NCBI GenBank assembly: GCA_032173965.1
Contig: CM063288.1
Span: 16,224,501 to 16,288,500 of the forward strand
Length of the DNA: 64,000 nucleotides
Direction of reading: 5' to 3'
Origin: Sitta carolinensis
Lineage: Eukaryota > Chordata > Aves > Passeriformes > Sittidae
Shown: positions 1 through 15,300 of the stretch, piece by piece
Numbering within the stretch: the first letter of the stretch is position 1
Layout: the number at the start of each line of letters is the position of its first letter
Notes under the pieces: model-generated
What the model saw: the letters and a program-made list of their open reading frames with translations, nothing else
Database searches by the model: none
What the model was told of the DNA's origin: nothing
Position numbers and translations under genes: made by a program

Positions 1-300
1 ACTACATCTCTGGGAAATTATATTAATATAATGGAGATGGAAATCAGGTTAACCTTGTTAAAGATATGCTTTTAATTGGAAATCTGCTTGGATGTCTGCT
101 CTTAAGTGCACAATCTTCTTCTGAATTGTTAATCTGTTGAAAGTCCTGACATATTTAATTCAAATTTTCAATATTCAATACTAAAAATTAAATATTCAAT
201 AACTGATAATTCAATATTTCTATATTATCAATTTACTTTCAATTCAGTCCTAGCTGAAACAAATCAGTATGTGACATGTCCTGGTTAAAAGTTAACTTAC
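1..300. other. LY75: LY75 intron 14 (partial)
   Basis: AT-rich intron sequence downstream of exon 14. I see no coding or repeat signal. It contains several near-repeats of TTCAATATT (about 165-225), which look like low-complexity drift. Confidence 0.7.
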
Positions 301-3300
301 AGGTTTTTTATCACTCCACTGCCAGGTTCCCAAAGAATCAGGACTCCTCTTATTCATTCCAATCCAGACCCATCTGTCATTGCTGTAAATAAACAAGATA
401 CAATCTTATGCTAAGCATATGGTTCGGCTCATTTAATAAGAAGACTGACCTATGGCATGGCATCATTTAGAACTAAGCAGCAAAACCAAGGTTTTACTAC
501 TGCAAGTTGTAGCAGTTCAAAGGGAAAACAGACACAAGGGCTAGTGTTGGAACCCAGAACATCCCTCTGACTGCCCTGGGTGATCAGAGACCCTGGCAGG
601 GGTCTCAGAGACCCTGGCACAGAATCAAAAACACCTGTGCATTTGATTTAAGCCCATGGAAAAAATTACCAACCTTGTATGGGGAATTATAAGACACTAG
701 AGTGTGAGTAGAGTGATAGTTGTCACAGGGTGAAAATGTAGAATTTTAGGGGTTCTGTAATGGGGGTTTAGCGGACAAAGATGGAGGATTCTGGGTGTTT
801 CCCTGGGCTCCTTCTTTGTCTTTTAGCCTCCATCTTCTGCTATGGTAGTGACACATTTTGACAGGTTCAGAGTAAAGGTACACTGTCTAATAAAGCAGAC
901 AGGTATTGGAAGATTACTGTAAATAACGAATATGTAGATTTTAGTATAAAAGATGAACACCGCCCAGAGGGAGTCAGTCTGCTTTGTTTCGTCCTGCAAG
1001 ATGGACCTTTGCAGGCCAGAGCCACAATGTACTAGATAACAAACAATAAACAATCCTTGAACACAAGAATGGAGATCTGGAGCGGTTCTTCTGCACCTGG
1101 CTGGGGAAAAGAGAGACTTTGGGCAATTCTCGGGTCACAGCAACAACACAAAACCCAAGAGGCTAGGACTTCTTTTGTACAGAAGAAAACTAAACCAAGT
1201 AATTCCTCTGTGGGCTGCATCACCACTTCATCAATTGTTACTTGATATAATGGTCTCTTTTCTACAGCTTTCTTCCAGAATCAGACACAGTATTTGCATG
1301 GTTGGGTTCCCTCTCTCTTGTCCACCTTAGGATATCTCTCAAACACCATCAGCTCTTAATGAAAAAAACACTCTTCCTCGAAACACACAAAAGCTTCTAC
1401 TCAAAGAACTGGCATATTTCCCTTAACTTTGTAAGGGTATAAACACACTAAAAATGGGCACCTATTTCAATTGTGCACCCTCATAAATGAGGTGCAGACA
1501 TAAAACTGCACCTAACAACACTGACTTCGATGGTTGCATGAACAACTGGCAGTAGAAATTTTAGTCCGGTCAGAACTGGGCTTTTTCCTAGATTTTACTT
1601 CCTCATTTTTCAAAAGCAGCAGACACTTAAATATAAAATTTCAGTTATGTTTTCTCAGATACAAAATTACCTTAAAAAACCAGGTTTATAACGTAAATAC
1701 TCTAATCTGCAGTAAGAATGGTTACCATACCCTTTTGCTTATGAATGTAAAGATGCTATAACAAAGGTGCTAGTCCAACTGCAAGGTTAATTTTGTACTG
1801 CAAAATCTCAAAAATTCGATTTTGTGCAGGGTACTGAACTTTATGATTAACTCACTCCAATCCACTACCCTGCCCAAGAAAGTCAATAGACACTTCTCTG
1901 AATGACAATATTAGCTGGAAGCAGCAGAGGGGAGAAAGATCATGAGTTTTCTGTGAAATCACAGACTACATGAAACCCTACTGCAAAAGAGCTGTGGAAA
2001 AGGCACTCTCGTGAAGGTGGTCTGACAGCAACAGTAAAGCATGGATGCCACATTACAGGGCTCCTGTAGAACTGCACCAGAAGCACTGTCCCAGCAGGAT
2101 GGAACAAATACAGAGAAGGAACACAGGGCATTTGAGGAAATTAGGTGTTTAGTCTATTAACAAGGATTAAGGATTTTCTTGTCTATGCTTCCCAAAGAAA
2201 GACTGGAGAAGGATACAATTATTCTTTATAATATTTTAGGAAACTAAATGTGCAAGAAGATGAGCAATTTGAGCAAAAAGCATATCACGTCTGAGGGAAC
2301 CACAACTCAAAAATAAATTTAAGCTCAAAACTGGTCAGAAATATCTGACCAGCAGAGGTCAGAGTTTGTAAAAGGCTCCCCAGAGGTTAGTGATGACAAA
2401 CCAAGTGATTTGAAGCCAGAACTTGGGAAGATTTATGAAAATTACTTTATTACTTGGAGGGATGGACTCATAATCAGGCTTTGCTACTAGCCTTCCACAC
2501 ATACCACCACAAAGATTCTGAACAGTCTGAAAATACTGATGGTGCAGCACCAAGAAACAGCTTAACCCAGGGTTTGTGAGCTAAGTATGTGAAATCCAAG
2601 AAGAGCAACAGTACTTGGTAAAGCCTCCTTCAGGAAGAGAAGTATCAGCCATCAACAGATCTAATTATTTTGGGTTTTGTTCTCAACTCCAGTAACAGTT
2701 TTCTGACATTGGAGAGATAGTGTGATCACTCCAGTGTGATTTTATCATACTAATCAATCTTTAGTCTTTCAATGATACAACTAAGGAGCCTTTAAAGAAC
2801 CCCATATCACTGCAGAGGGAAAACTATGAGCCAAACATTCACTGCTGTCAAGCTGCTAAGTGACTTTCAGCTCTTTCCTTTGGGACTTTATTTTCCTGTA
2901 GCTGTTCTTCCAGGTAAGAAGCAAACACTTCCTCCTAATTGTCACCTACAGACTTAGGGCAGTTTAAGCAATTGATCACCACACAGGAACATCTACTAAA
3001 AAGAAAATTTGAGACACTCATTTCAAAATGATTTGCAGTAATTACCTGAGGCTCTAGAGCAATTTTTCAAACTCTTTCAATTTGTATTTGGCTATTATAC
3101 AATAAATAAATTAAAAACAAGAAGTGTGCCAAGTCAAAAATTTCTTGAGCTTATCTCCTAATTTACAATTACTAGCCTGAAAACAGAACAATGTTTTCAG
3201 CTGACTGGGCTCTTACACATTACTGTGCCTCTTTTGCTTCTTTTGGAATTGTTCAGACATGACCATGAGTAATTTAGTTACACTTAACAGAACTTTTAAG

Positions 3301-6300
3301 CTTCAGTAAAGCCTTCTGATAACCCTCTGAAATTATACTGTCATCTCATCACAGGAAAGAATTCCATCAACTATTCAAGACAAAGATAAATTAAGACTCT
3401 CTATTGAAATTAAGCTTGCAGCAAGGAATTTGCTTGTGCTTCAAGTATCTGTCTCCTCATTGCAAAGCATTTAAAATTCATCCTATAGACTGATAGCAAA
3501 ATGGATTTATCACTGACAGGGCATTCTTTGAGTTACACTCCTGAAACTGTCTCTAAAAACCTAAAGTATCCTGAGTTTTAAACTAAAATATACATACAAT
3601 TTGTGCTTTACAATGGACTCCACACTGATTGACACTGAAAGACCCTAAATCTCTAGCAATCCCTGCAGAATACTGGTGGGTTTTCTTTCACATAGAGCTA
3701 AACATTCATAAAAGTCAAATACTCCAGGAGCAAATAAATACAGCTTGTGGAGGGACTATAAACCCAACATTTTTCTGATCATATCCTAACTGTCAAAATA
3801 GAAAATTATTTTCTCTGTCCTTTATGACAGCTCCAACACAAGATTAAGAGCCTTAAAGAAGTTTCTAGGGCTTGTAGGTCAACCTAGTTCTTGACAAGAG
3901 GTAAGGTATACATCTGGTCCAACTCCTTAATAGTGCAATTCAAGGCACACTTTAATCTTAGGCAGTGCTGGCTTAAAACTCTGCAAGAAGCAGTCTGTTC
4001 TCCCTGCTGTAACAGGCTACAGCACTAGCTAAATCACATCCTGCTAATTACGTGCTCTTGAATGGAAGAAAAGAGGGGTGAATTAATGCAATTATTACAA
4101 CTTGCATCTCAGCTTTATTGCTGTTTTGGCCATTCTGTTAAGGTGATTTTTTTTCTTTCAAACTCAAGTGTTTGTGAGGCTTTCTAGATTCAAAACAATT
4201 ACAGCAGCAGGGCTGTTCATATAAAAGGCAACCTGGATTTCTCTCCAGTAAGGCTGCCTTGCTGAAATATTACTTCTAACCAGTCCTAGCTATTTCTTCT
4301 CCTGTGTCCAGCATTGCTGCCAACTGTAAGATGCAGAATGCTCAAAAACTCAGTCTGAAAAGAATGGAAGTAACTGAACCGGAACTGTTCTGCCTGTATC
4401 ATGTCCCTTAAAGCCAAAAGAGGTTATCTCCTATTTCTTCCAGACAGGGGAAGGCTGGCAGGCAAATTTCATTTTCCTTTCCAATGGCAATAGCCTGACT
4501 TGGCTGGAGCAATTCTGGCTCTTACTTGACTCTAAGGTGGAATCTGAGTAAAGAACAGAATGGACTAGGCAAGCTGCCCTTTTCCTGGTGAACCAAAATG
4601 ACTCTTGCTAACATTTAAAAACAAACAATTCTCAATGAGTCACCAGAGAACTGTGCAAGGGGAAAAAACCTGAAACCAAGAGAGCAGAGGTGTGGCTCCT
4701 TCCCCAAGCTGAAATGAATGCACTGATTAAACGCTTTAGGTCAGAGTTTGCACTGAGTAAATACAGAGAATATGAACAAATGGCATGCCAGCACACTCCA
4801 GCAGCTAATCACATCCAGTATCACCTTAGCATGATTTCTTCCAGTTAGCTAAAGTATTTGTTCTTGGTAAAATTATTCACAAAGTAATTCTATCTCAAAT
4901 GAGCGTGATTTTTAGATTAACTACCCTTGACATCTGACCTCCAAAATATTTTATGCAATCAACACTTCTGAGTAATTTAAAAGCGTAACTATTATTTAAA
5001 ATACCTCAGGCAATATTGACTATGTAGTATTTCAGTTCAGAATGTTCTGAAGTGCTGAAAAAGGGGTTAGCCCAGATGAAAATACTGGGGTTTCAGTTGC
5101 ATTTGATATGAGCAGTTACTGCAACACTGACTGCAGACTCAGTTTCTACCAGGCTCAATATATTGCCCCTCATTTTAAGTTCTGCTGGAATAATATTGAA
5201 ATACTGGGACTTATCAACTTTCAGATTAAGTTCAAAATTTTTGAACTATGGGAAATGCAGGAGCACTGTGTGCCAGCTGACCTCCTGGAAAGACATAAGT
5301 CTTCACCTTTAAACTCCTAACAGAAAATATAATCAATACCTCAGACAGTCTGCAAGTTGAAAAGCAGTTCCAAGTACTTGTAGGAAAATGTTACTTCTCT
5401 ATTCACATTTTGTAGTAGATAAGGTGCATTAAAACAAAATTCGTAATTGCAAAACCATCTAATAAGATCTACAGCTAGAAATAATTTGTGCACTGATTTT
5501 TATTGTGGAACTTCAGCCAGTTTAGCAAAGGAATCACAAGTGGCTTTTACACAAGCTAAACTATCTATATTTAGAGCATACAAGTTTGGTTTTGTCTCTT
5601 ATTAACATAAACACTGAGTAATTTTCATGACTTGTGCACTTCTAAAAAAAGTTCACTGGTTTCTCAAGAAGGCACCTCTTCAGTCATCAGGTTTAAAAAT
5701 TTAATCACAGTGTTTTATGCTGGCAGCTTCTGCAATAATCCTGATTTAGTTTGCTGATGAAAAAATTTACATCACATAACTGGCATCATTTGAGTTTAAG
5801 TAGACAAAAGTTCTGAAGAAAAGGACTGTCAATTAAAAAAAAAATACTACACAAGGATCTGACATCACACCAATTCCTAATAAAGCTCTGCAGTGACAGT
5901 TCATTTGATTAAAAATAAAGCTTTAAACTCATAAATTATTTAGCATTTAATCTGTTGATACCAGAACACTCAGCACACCCATCTAATGCCCACATAGTGT
6001 TAGTGCAGCTATGCCAAATAGAATCAGTGCCAACCAGATTGCTGGGCACTACACTATTCACATTTTCAAAAGTTAGCACCCAGTTTAGTCAGGAAGCATT
6101 TCATGAATAAAAATGAGATGTATCTGAAAAACTGAAATAATAACTAATCTCTAAAAAATGTACCGGTAAAGAAAAGACAAATTTACCATCTAGCTGTGCC
6201 AAAATTCAAGACAGAGAAGGAAAAACGTATTACAACAACAGACTTAGATTTGCTTTGAGCATCTTCCATTACATAAATTTATCTTCCTGTGCTGCCTCTA

Positions 6301-9300
6301 GCAATGTGAAATATTTGCCCAAGCTGCACTCCCTTGACATTTTCCAGCAAGGCAGTTCAAATGCCACATCTAGCTGTTGTGTGGGAAACACGGGTGTCAC
6401 ACAGTATCTCATATTTGCCATTTGGGGTCAAGCATCAGCATTTGTGATCCACTGCAGAATCAAAATTTTAGAACATGGCTAGTTAGTTACCTGATGATTT
6501 TTCTCAGGATAGAATGAAGTGCCTTGATTTCCTCTGAGTGGCTAAAACTAGGCAGATGGCCTCCCAGGGCTTCACAGAACCTTTCTGCCTCTTCCCAGGT
6601 CCTCGTTCGCAGCACTCTTTCACTATGGAAAAACTTCACAACAGCCAAATGTCAGAGCAGAAAATGACACAAGGCAGTATTTTTAAAACACTCCTGTTCT
6701 ACTAAAATATGGCCACCTGAGATTTAATAGCTGGTATTACCATAGGGAAAGAACTTGACTCTTTAACAATTTTTTGTTCAGTTTGTTTGACAACAGACAG
6801 ACTGAAGTTTATCTGAGAAAATTTGTTTCAAACACAACATATTCCACATGACAGACTTTCTCTGTTTTTCTTTACCAGAAAGATTTTAGAAACCACCAGC
6901 CGGTTCATTCCATAACTGCAAGTCAAGTTACAAGTTTTAAGGGATGTTGTTCTCTCAAATTTACGGTCCACTACAAAGCCTCTATTCACTGAAACTGGGC
7001 TCACTTAAGTGCTGAGCATGAAGAAGGTTCTTTCGCACAGCCTTAGCTACCTGCATGCATCTGAGGTGCAAGTTTGACTCATACACCTCAGCCAACATGT
7101 CCACTTGATCCCCTTGGTTTCAGTCCAAGACAATTCCCATCAGCTGGATCTCTCTGCACAGACATGCTGCATTTGGTCAACAGCAGTTGTGGAGAATCTG
7201 AAAGGGTCAGCTGTCATGTCCATCAGCCATGGGACAGCTATGCTGCACAGCAGCACAGACCTATCCCTTTGGGATTCTTGCCCACACCCTTGTTATTCAG
7301 GCTGGGTTTCCCCACTTTGTTACATGAGCTGTTTACAAGAAACAGTTCATTGCAGACACTAAATCCAAAAATAATAAATAAATAATCCAATGAACAGCCT
7401 CAGTTTTAACTTGATTTAATTTTTAACAGGAGGGGAAAAACCTGCAATTCTAAACACAAATTTGTTTAAGCCATTCCAGCTAAACAGCACAGCTGCTTGC
7501 TTCCACTGTTCACTCCAAAACAGTAAAATAAAACTGAGGATGAATGTTTTTATATATCCATATTGGAACCAGAAAAAATCCTACCTCTCCTATCTATACT
7601 CAGAGTACAAAAAGGAAAAGGGCAAGGGAATGTGAGGCAAAGCACTTTCCTTTCCTACCCAGGTATCTGTGCATGCCCAAAGGCAGCAGGGAGGGCACAG
7701 GCACAGCACCCTCTGACTGCATCAGGCTCCTGAGACAGCAGCAAAGGGACAGTGCTGCCCCATGCAGCTGCCCACAAAGAGCGACACAATGCCCCTTCCA
7801 GAAATGGCAGAGGATGATGCAGGACAGTATCTACAGGCAGTCAATCTGAACCAATGCCAATTCCCTCTCCTGGTGAGGAGCACCTTTAAAATGCCCTCCA
7901 GAGCAGCTATGCCCACAAAATAGCTGATCACTCACTTCCTCCAAGAGGGTCACAAGCAATTAACATCAAAAAGGAATAACATTTTACCTTGTAGCAGGCA
8001 AGGCCAGATCCATTGTGCCACCCAGGGGGACACGGATCAGTTGGCTTCGGGGGAACTTCTGGCTCCTTGGGCTTCCCAATATATTTTTTGCAGACAGAAA
8101 ATGCTTTAGTGGTTTTACAATCCTTAGTTTCCCACTTTCCAAGAGAATTTCCACTGGACATAGCCACGCATCCTCCTGAAAACTCTAAAATTAAAGCCAC
8201 CAAAACAACATTTAAAACCATTGGCTGTTTTTAAAAAAAAACCTGACATAATTGTAAATTACTACTTTTTGCATGTTTGGAGTTCTGTAATGTGGTACTC
8301 CAGTACTTGCTCAATGTAAAAGGACAGTATTTTAATGTGTTTTTTAGTTTTCAAATTTACCTGGTTGCATGGAATTCCAGTTAGTGTATGTCACAGCTTC
8401 AGGTGTTTCCCCATCCACTGTGCCCCAGGAATATATTCCTGACTGGCTAATATCCTGCAAACCGGTCCAGAAGTACTTTTCTTCAACTTTGGTGTGTCTT
8501 CTAATTAGACCGTTAATAAATTCTTGTTCAAATCTGAAAATTCAGAGATTAATCAGAGTCAGTATTTGAAAGATACCAAACTACTGAGACAATTTATAAA
8601 CCAGGGATACTACATGAGTCAGTTCAAGCAGTCATCCAGGCAGTCCCATATTCAACATGGGGTCAGCAGGCTGGGAGTTTTCATACTTTCAAGAAGGTTT
8701 CACATTGTAGGTTTACCATTGTCACACACTGGAAAACACAGCTTTCTAGTTCTTGGCAAAAGCAACTCTCTCTCTACTTTTTCTTTATAAACCATTAATT
8801 ATCATACAGCAGTTTTGGTCTCTGATTTTATCTCCAGGAGTGTGATGTTAAGCCTGCTCATAAATTACAAATGTGCTTTACCTGTTTGTCACTGTAAGAT
8901 TGCACTGGGCTCCAAATGAAACATCCATTTTATCAATCTTGTAACAGTAGTTTCCATGTCTCTCCCATCCCTGGTTAGTGAACAAAAAACACATTTATAC
9001 AAAACAACCTAATTTAGGCATTACCTACAGGAGAAAATAAATCACTGCCAACAGTGGCTGGTGCCCACAAGCTGGCACAGCACATACAAGAAAGAAATGC
9101 ACTGTGTCACACACAAGGTCCACTATCATCAACTCTCAGATCCACAGTAGTAAAAAAGAATGCAGCCACAGGAATAAAATACACCACTGTTTTAGCTTGC
9201 CTGGGTAGAGTCTTCTGACCACTACGTGCATTTACAAGGGCAACAGCCCAGTCCTATTCAAAACAATAGGAGTTTTCATGCTGCTCCACCAACACCAGGA

Positions 9301-12300
9301 TTCAAACACAAGAATACGAGGAAGGCATACAGCAGTGTTTCTTTACTTCTGAGAAAAATACTTGATACTGAAAATGTGTGAACTTAAAAAATGCCTCTAT
9401 TATTCAAATATTTCTCCCCATATTTACACTGAAATTTCAAGCAACATTAATGTGTTTAACTCTTTTCTAGTCTAGCAATGCCACTGGTGTCTGAACAGCA
9501 CAGAAAGCTTTAACTACATGCTGGAAGTCTCTAAAAAGACAGAGTAAAAAGGTCATGTAGAAAGAAAGATTTATGCCATATGAATGTCCTTTTTCAGACA
9601 AAATGTTTCACAGACTTTACCGAACAGACAAGAAAGAAATGGAAGTAGAGGAAGTAAGTCGTTTCAAGCAGGTTTCTGAGCCAAATGACAATAAAAGAAA
9701 TAGAAACCTCCTATTACCTCTTCCAATGAACAACTTTCATCTGATTTTGTTTCATTCAAAATCTCTCCTTTCTTCTTGCAAGCATATTTTAATTTTTCTT
9801 CACAGGATTTGACCCTCCACTGCCCCAACTGTGAGAACAAAAGGGAAAAAAAAAGTATTTTAAATTCTAACAATCTTTCAATTTCTATGTTTGCAGGGGC
9901 TGAGAAAGTCAGAATGCCTCTAGTATAGATATTGGATGGGATGCCCTGGATTACATGCACAGGTACATGTTTGGAAGGGAGAGAGAAAGTTGATACACAA
10001 GAAGATGGGAGGATTCTGGATCACATCCAAAAAGGAAAGAAAAGGCCAGGGTGGTGCCAACTCTCTTAGATCAGGAAGGGAATTGGTGCAGGAAGTATAC
10101 TCAGCTTAATGTGGAAATAGCTCAGAGGAGCTGAGTGCAAGCTCCAGTGCCAGGTTGATGACACAGCAGGCAAATGTGTGATCCACTTTTCTAATGAATC
10201 TGCGGGATAGGATACAGCCTGCTTCCCACTCTTCGTCACCTCCTTCCTTCACCAACACCCTTTTTAGAACATTTCATCCTCAGACTGGGTGACCCAAATT
10301 GGTTTGGGAGATGACTGAAAAGTTTTCCCTTCCTTTCTACCTTTCTTCCAGAGACATGCAAGAATACAGTAACCCAAAATACAGCATGACAAGGCCATCA
10401 ATGTGGCAGTTTCAGAGCTGAGTAGTTTTTTTCCATTTTTTGCAGTACACAGCTATAAAGTTCTAGCTAAATAATTTTAAGAAATTTTCTTATAGAAAAA
10501 TGCATTTTAAAGATTATTTCAGAAATATGATCACCTATCTGCTTTATCCCCCTCCTTGATTTTCATGCACACCAATGTTGCCCCTACCATGATGAAAAAA
10601 TACAAACCAACAACCAAGCTCAACACTGTATTCCTACCTTGCCTGAATATGACACACAGTTAGGAGTGCTGTTAAAAGGAACTTTTGGTTCATTCTGATC
10701 CCAGTAGGTAAAAACCACAGGTGAGTGATCCGACCATTTGAACAAGGTAGGCACATCGTCATTCTTGAGACCCATCCACATTTCCTCTTCAGCATCTGTA
10801 ATGTAAAATTAGGACAACATTGCCATTCCAATATAATATTCAAATGAATATGAAAGCAATGTGTTATCAGCAAAATTAAATTTGTTATCATACTGTGCAG
10901 CAGTGAAGAATACTGTGCAGCATTATAGTGATATTTTTCTTACAGTGAGAAAAGGTATTTGATCACACAATCATAACATATGTTTGTTATCTTGTTTCTT
11001 AACTTATATCCATGACTATGAGTAAGTTTCACAGAGAAGGAACAAACAGGAAAAAAACTAACCACAAACAAACAGAAACAACAAACACCCAAGCAAAAAT
11101 AATCCTCAACCAAATTTAGAGTGTAGGCAAAAACATAACATCAAACACTACTGATACTATTTATTAGTTCAGTAACTCGGCAGTCAAAATATCAACCCAA
11201 CGATCTACTATTCTCTTTGAATGAGCAAATAAAGCATAAAGTATTAAAAAACTAGAAGTAGGGTTGCCCAGTAAATAAATAAATTAATAGACTGAACCAG
11301 AAAAAATCCTAACACAGGGGATCTGAATCTGCAAAGCAACATTCAACACTAGCCTGAGTACAAGCTCAGCATTAACTTAAAAGCTGGAGGTTATGACAAC
11401 CGTATGCTAGAACGTGGAAAGCAGTTTGTAACTTATGGTGTGCAGCACTTGGTGCTTGACCTTTATAACTACCCCAACTTACCATTATGAAGCTTTGTAA
11501 CAACCAGTTCAACGTCTGCTAATGAGTGAATGCTGATGAGGTTACTCTTATTTGCTTTGCACAACTCATCTGCTGAATTCCAAGGTGCCGGGTTGCTTAC
11601 CAGCATGTAGCAGAAGCCATCGTGAGGGAGCCAGCCTGGATCACAGCGAGTATCCAAGTGTCTCCAAAACTCTAATAATGAAGAGTAACAGAATTAGAGG
11701 CTTTTGTTTTACATTGCTTGTGCAAGGCGTTGGCTTTAAAGTCAGCAGCACCCTGAAAATAGCCAGAAGGCAGCAATCAGAATGTGTTCACATCTCTTCA
11801 GAGCTCATGTAAGAAAGGGTCACAGTCAAACAAACAGACTTCAATGCAGCACTAGCAGAACTCATAATATTTTGGGGCCATGATATAGGTATAAGGAGAA
11901 AGATGTCAGTGGGAGTGAAAGTAAAAAGCAGGACTGCATTTCACTAAGCTGGTCTTATTGTAAGTGAAAGGCTCAAAAGTAATTGCTAGCAAGATTTCAA
12001 GAACAACTGAAGACAAATAAGTGGATTCACTGCAGGAAAGCAGCACACAGCTCAACAAATGCTTAGTTTTAAATATTTTTTTTCTTCTCAACATATTCAA
12101 GAACTCTAACTAGTTTTAATGGATGCTGAAAAGGTATATACTAATAGTCTTTCCAGTTCAAAATACACTATAAAATACTCCAACCACAGGAATTTTGTTT
12201 TTTAATGAATAAAACACTACATAAACACTGGTAATAACGCTACATACCTCACTGAGGAGCCAGAGAACAAACAAGAATTGTTAACTGACAACTAGCTTTC

Positions 12301-15300
12301 AGAGCATCACTGTAAAATTTGAACCAGTTTAGATAAATTCAAATTGATTACTATTTCTTCTTCAAATACACATATGCCTTCAGGGGCAGCTGGAGACAAC
12401 ATGCCTTAGCCAAAGACACTCCACACCCCTTTATCCTCTAGTCCTCCCCGTCACTGAAGGACAATTACCTTTTAGCGAAAGTTTTTGCAGGAGAGACCTG
12501 AAAACTGGAGCCCTGGGAACTGGGTAAGGTCCAAGCACCCGCAGATGAAAAGGTCCTGGATATGGGAAGGGCTGGACATTCAGGAGTAGATAAACGGCCA
12601 AAAGTATGGAAGCAGTTATATGCTATGGCTGGACACTGTAAACCTCTGTGAGTGTGTGTGTAGGTCGGGATAAAGGAATCATTAATTATCCTGTAGGAGC
12701 TGATACAAAGATAAACACTAAGCAAACTGCCAACTCTTGCACTCTGATTTCCAGTGCTCGGCCTGGTTTTAGAGGACAGTAAGGTTATTTGACTACTTCT
12801 ATTTAACTCAACAGAGTTTGGATCCAAGACCTAGGTAAGTCCCATTTTATGTCAATACACACCAAGAGTGAGAGAAACAGGCTTAAAGCAAAGGTGGAAA
12901 GGATTTGGATGCAACTGCCAGTTCCAGACTTCCAGTAATACATGAAAGAAGGCACAAACCATGGAGGAAAACGTGATGAAAAGGGCAGGACTGCTGCAAA
13001 ATGCTTTATGTGTGAATGAGAAAGCTGCAAAAAATGAAAACTGTTTGTGATGCATCATCTTGACACTGAAGAAACAGAGTTTGCTTCTGCTCTGCTAAAA
13101 AACCCAAAGCTGTTGTGAAAATGTTTTGGCAGAGATGCCTGAAAAGGCTCGGGAGGGAAAAGAAAGACTCCATAAGTGAACATTATACTCGTATTAACAT
13201 ACAAAACTCAAAAATGCAAACTGTCCTACCTGGAAAGCTTGAAACTTCATTGAGTGACTTCTTGCAAGCATATGGAAGCTGAGTCCCACAGTGGTAACTC
13301 TGCCACTGACCTGAAGCAGCGTTCATCACCACACAACTCGTCCCGTCCAGGGGGGATAAACTCTGCATATCTATAGACAGGAACAAACAAAAACATTACA
13401 GCACAAGCTATCAAACAATAAGGCAGTGACTGCTTCTTTTTACTTCTGAATAACACTCATCGCATAGTATGGCACCTTGTATTTGCAGAATATAATTTGC
13501 ATTAATTGAGGGCAGCTGTCCTAGCTCAGGTCCCACAGAATGTTTTTCTTAGAGAGAAAGTTTCAGAATCAAGGAATCTTGACTTCTTTTCCAATGTTTA
13601 ATCATAGAACTAGAAGGAATGTTCTATTAACAATACAAGAAACCCTTTTGGCTGAGCACTTTCCCAGACTAGAAATATCTCAGGGGAGAGCCATTTTTGC
13701 AGCCCTCAGTTTCCTCTGGCAGTCCCATTCCACCCTCATTCCAAATGCAGCTCAGCACTTTCTCTAAATGCTAACCATAACCTTTACCTGAACAGAAACC
13801 TTAGACAAGTACTTTCACAAGAGGGGTAGACATGAATATGTCTGCCATGACTGAAGACTGAATTATGCCACTGTATCTCAAGATAGTCTGAGATACAGAC
13901 TATCTGCTTATATATGTCTATACAGATAACATCAGCATTACATTATATAATCTATACAGATTACAGTCCTACAGAGTGGTCATAGTTCCAGAAGAAGGTG
14001 CAGTCAATAGTACAAGCAGCAAAGTTCCTAACCTCTCCAAAAGACAGAACACATTTGGAAAACCCCACAGAAATTTCTTAGCAAAGCTATCAAAGAAGCA
14101 ACAGAAACCACTTCTCAACTTTTCATAGAATTACAACTGCAGCACTATTCTAGAAACTAAAGGAAAAAAGAAAATTCCACTTAAAAAAGCTCAAATTCAG
14201 CTTGGATGACAGAACAACATTAGCTTCATTATTGCTGATGACTATTACTCCAGGATTCTCATAGACAAAGAGATTCATGAAATATTTGTGAGAACATTAC
14301 AAATTCATCTTAAAAATTCCAAACAGTCTCACTAATCTTACTAGCATATTTGGAGCAATTAAAAAAGGTTTTTCAAGGGTTTTATACTCTTTCATCTTCA
14401 CCTCGAAATATTTTTAGGCAACCTTGAAGTTTAAAAACCCAAGTTAACCTTCTAAGTAACATCAGTACTTGCATGAACACAATCAGAATATTTGAGGGAA
14501 ATCAGTGTCATTCTGTCAGGGAGGGGAGAAATTTAGCAGCTAGGAAAGCTATTGATACATATATGGATTTCAATAACACTATCTAAGTTTTGTCATTTTA
14601 GAGATTTATTAACCTAATCAGCCATAAATATAAAATGAGAACAGAAAGACTTGCTGGCTAGGAGGAAAAGATGCTTCTGAAAATGGAATGAGATGGGAAA
14701 AAAAGTAATACTAGTTACTGTTGAGAATATTGTCAATACCACCAGAAATATCAGTACCTGGATGCCAGTTGAGAAAATTCAAAGGTTTGTGATCTGACCA
14801 CTGCCAACCGCCAGAAACATCCAGCTGATTTAAGCCAATCCAGAAGATCTCAGCAATGTCATCCTTTCCTAGAGATTTTTTTTTTAAAGAAAACAGTAAG
14901 TATAACATGCTCATCCTTTATTGGTCTCCTTTAAATTAAAAAGGAATTCTGAAATGGCATGCATTTCAGGAAAGAAAGATTGCTACTGTAACTGGACACG
15001 CAAACTTTCTTGAACTGAGGAGTAATTAATCCACACAAGCCTACCCTCCCAATGTCTTCAGATGTTTCTCCTTTGGTTTTATAGTCCCAAAGGCACTTGG
15101 ATAATTTCTCCAGGTCAAGACTGAACATCAGGGAGGATAATTTCGTAAGAGAGTAACATGCTACTAAAACACCAATTGTCGCTCTGTCCTGAATTTAGGA
15201 TTTTGGGTATATTCCCCATTACCAATACAAACAACATCCACCTGCCATAATGAAATCATAGAGATAAATTTAAGTAACTCCCTTAAATGAGATTAGCACC

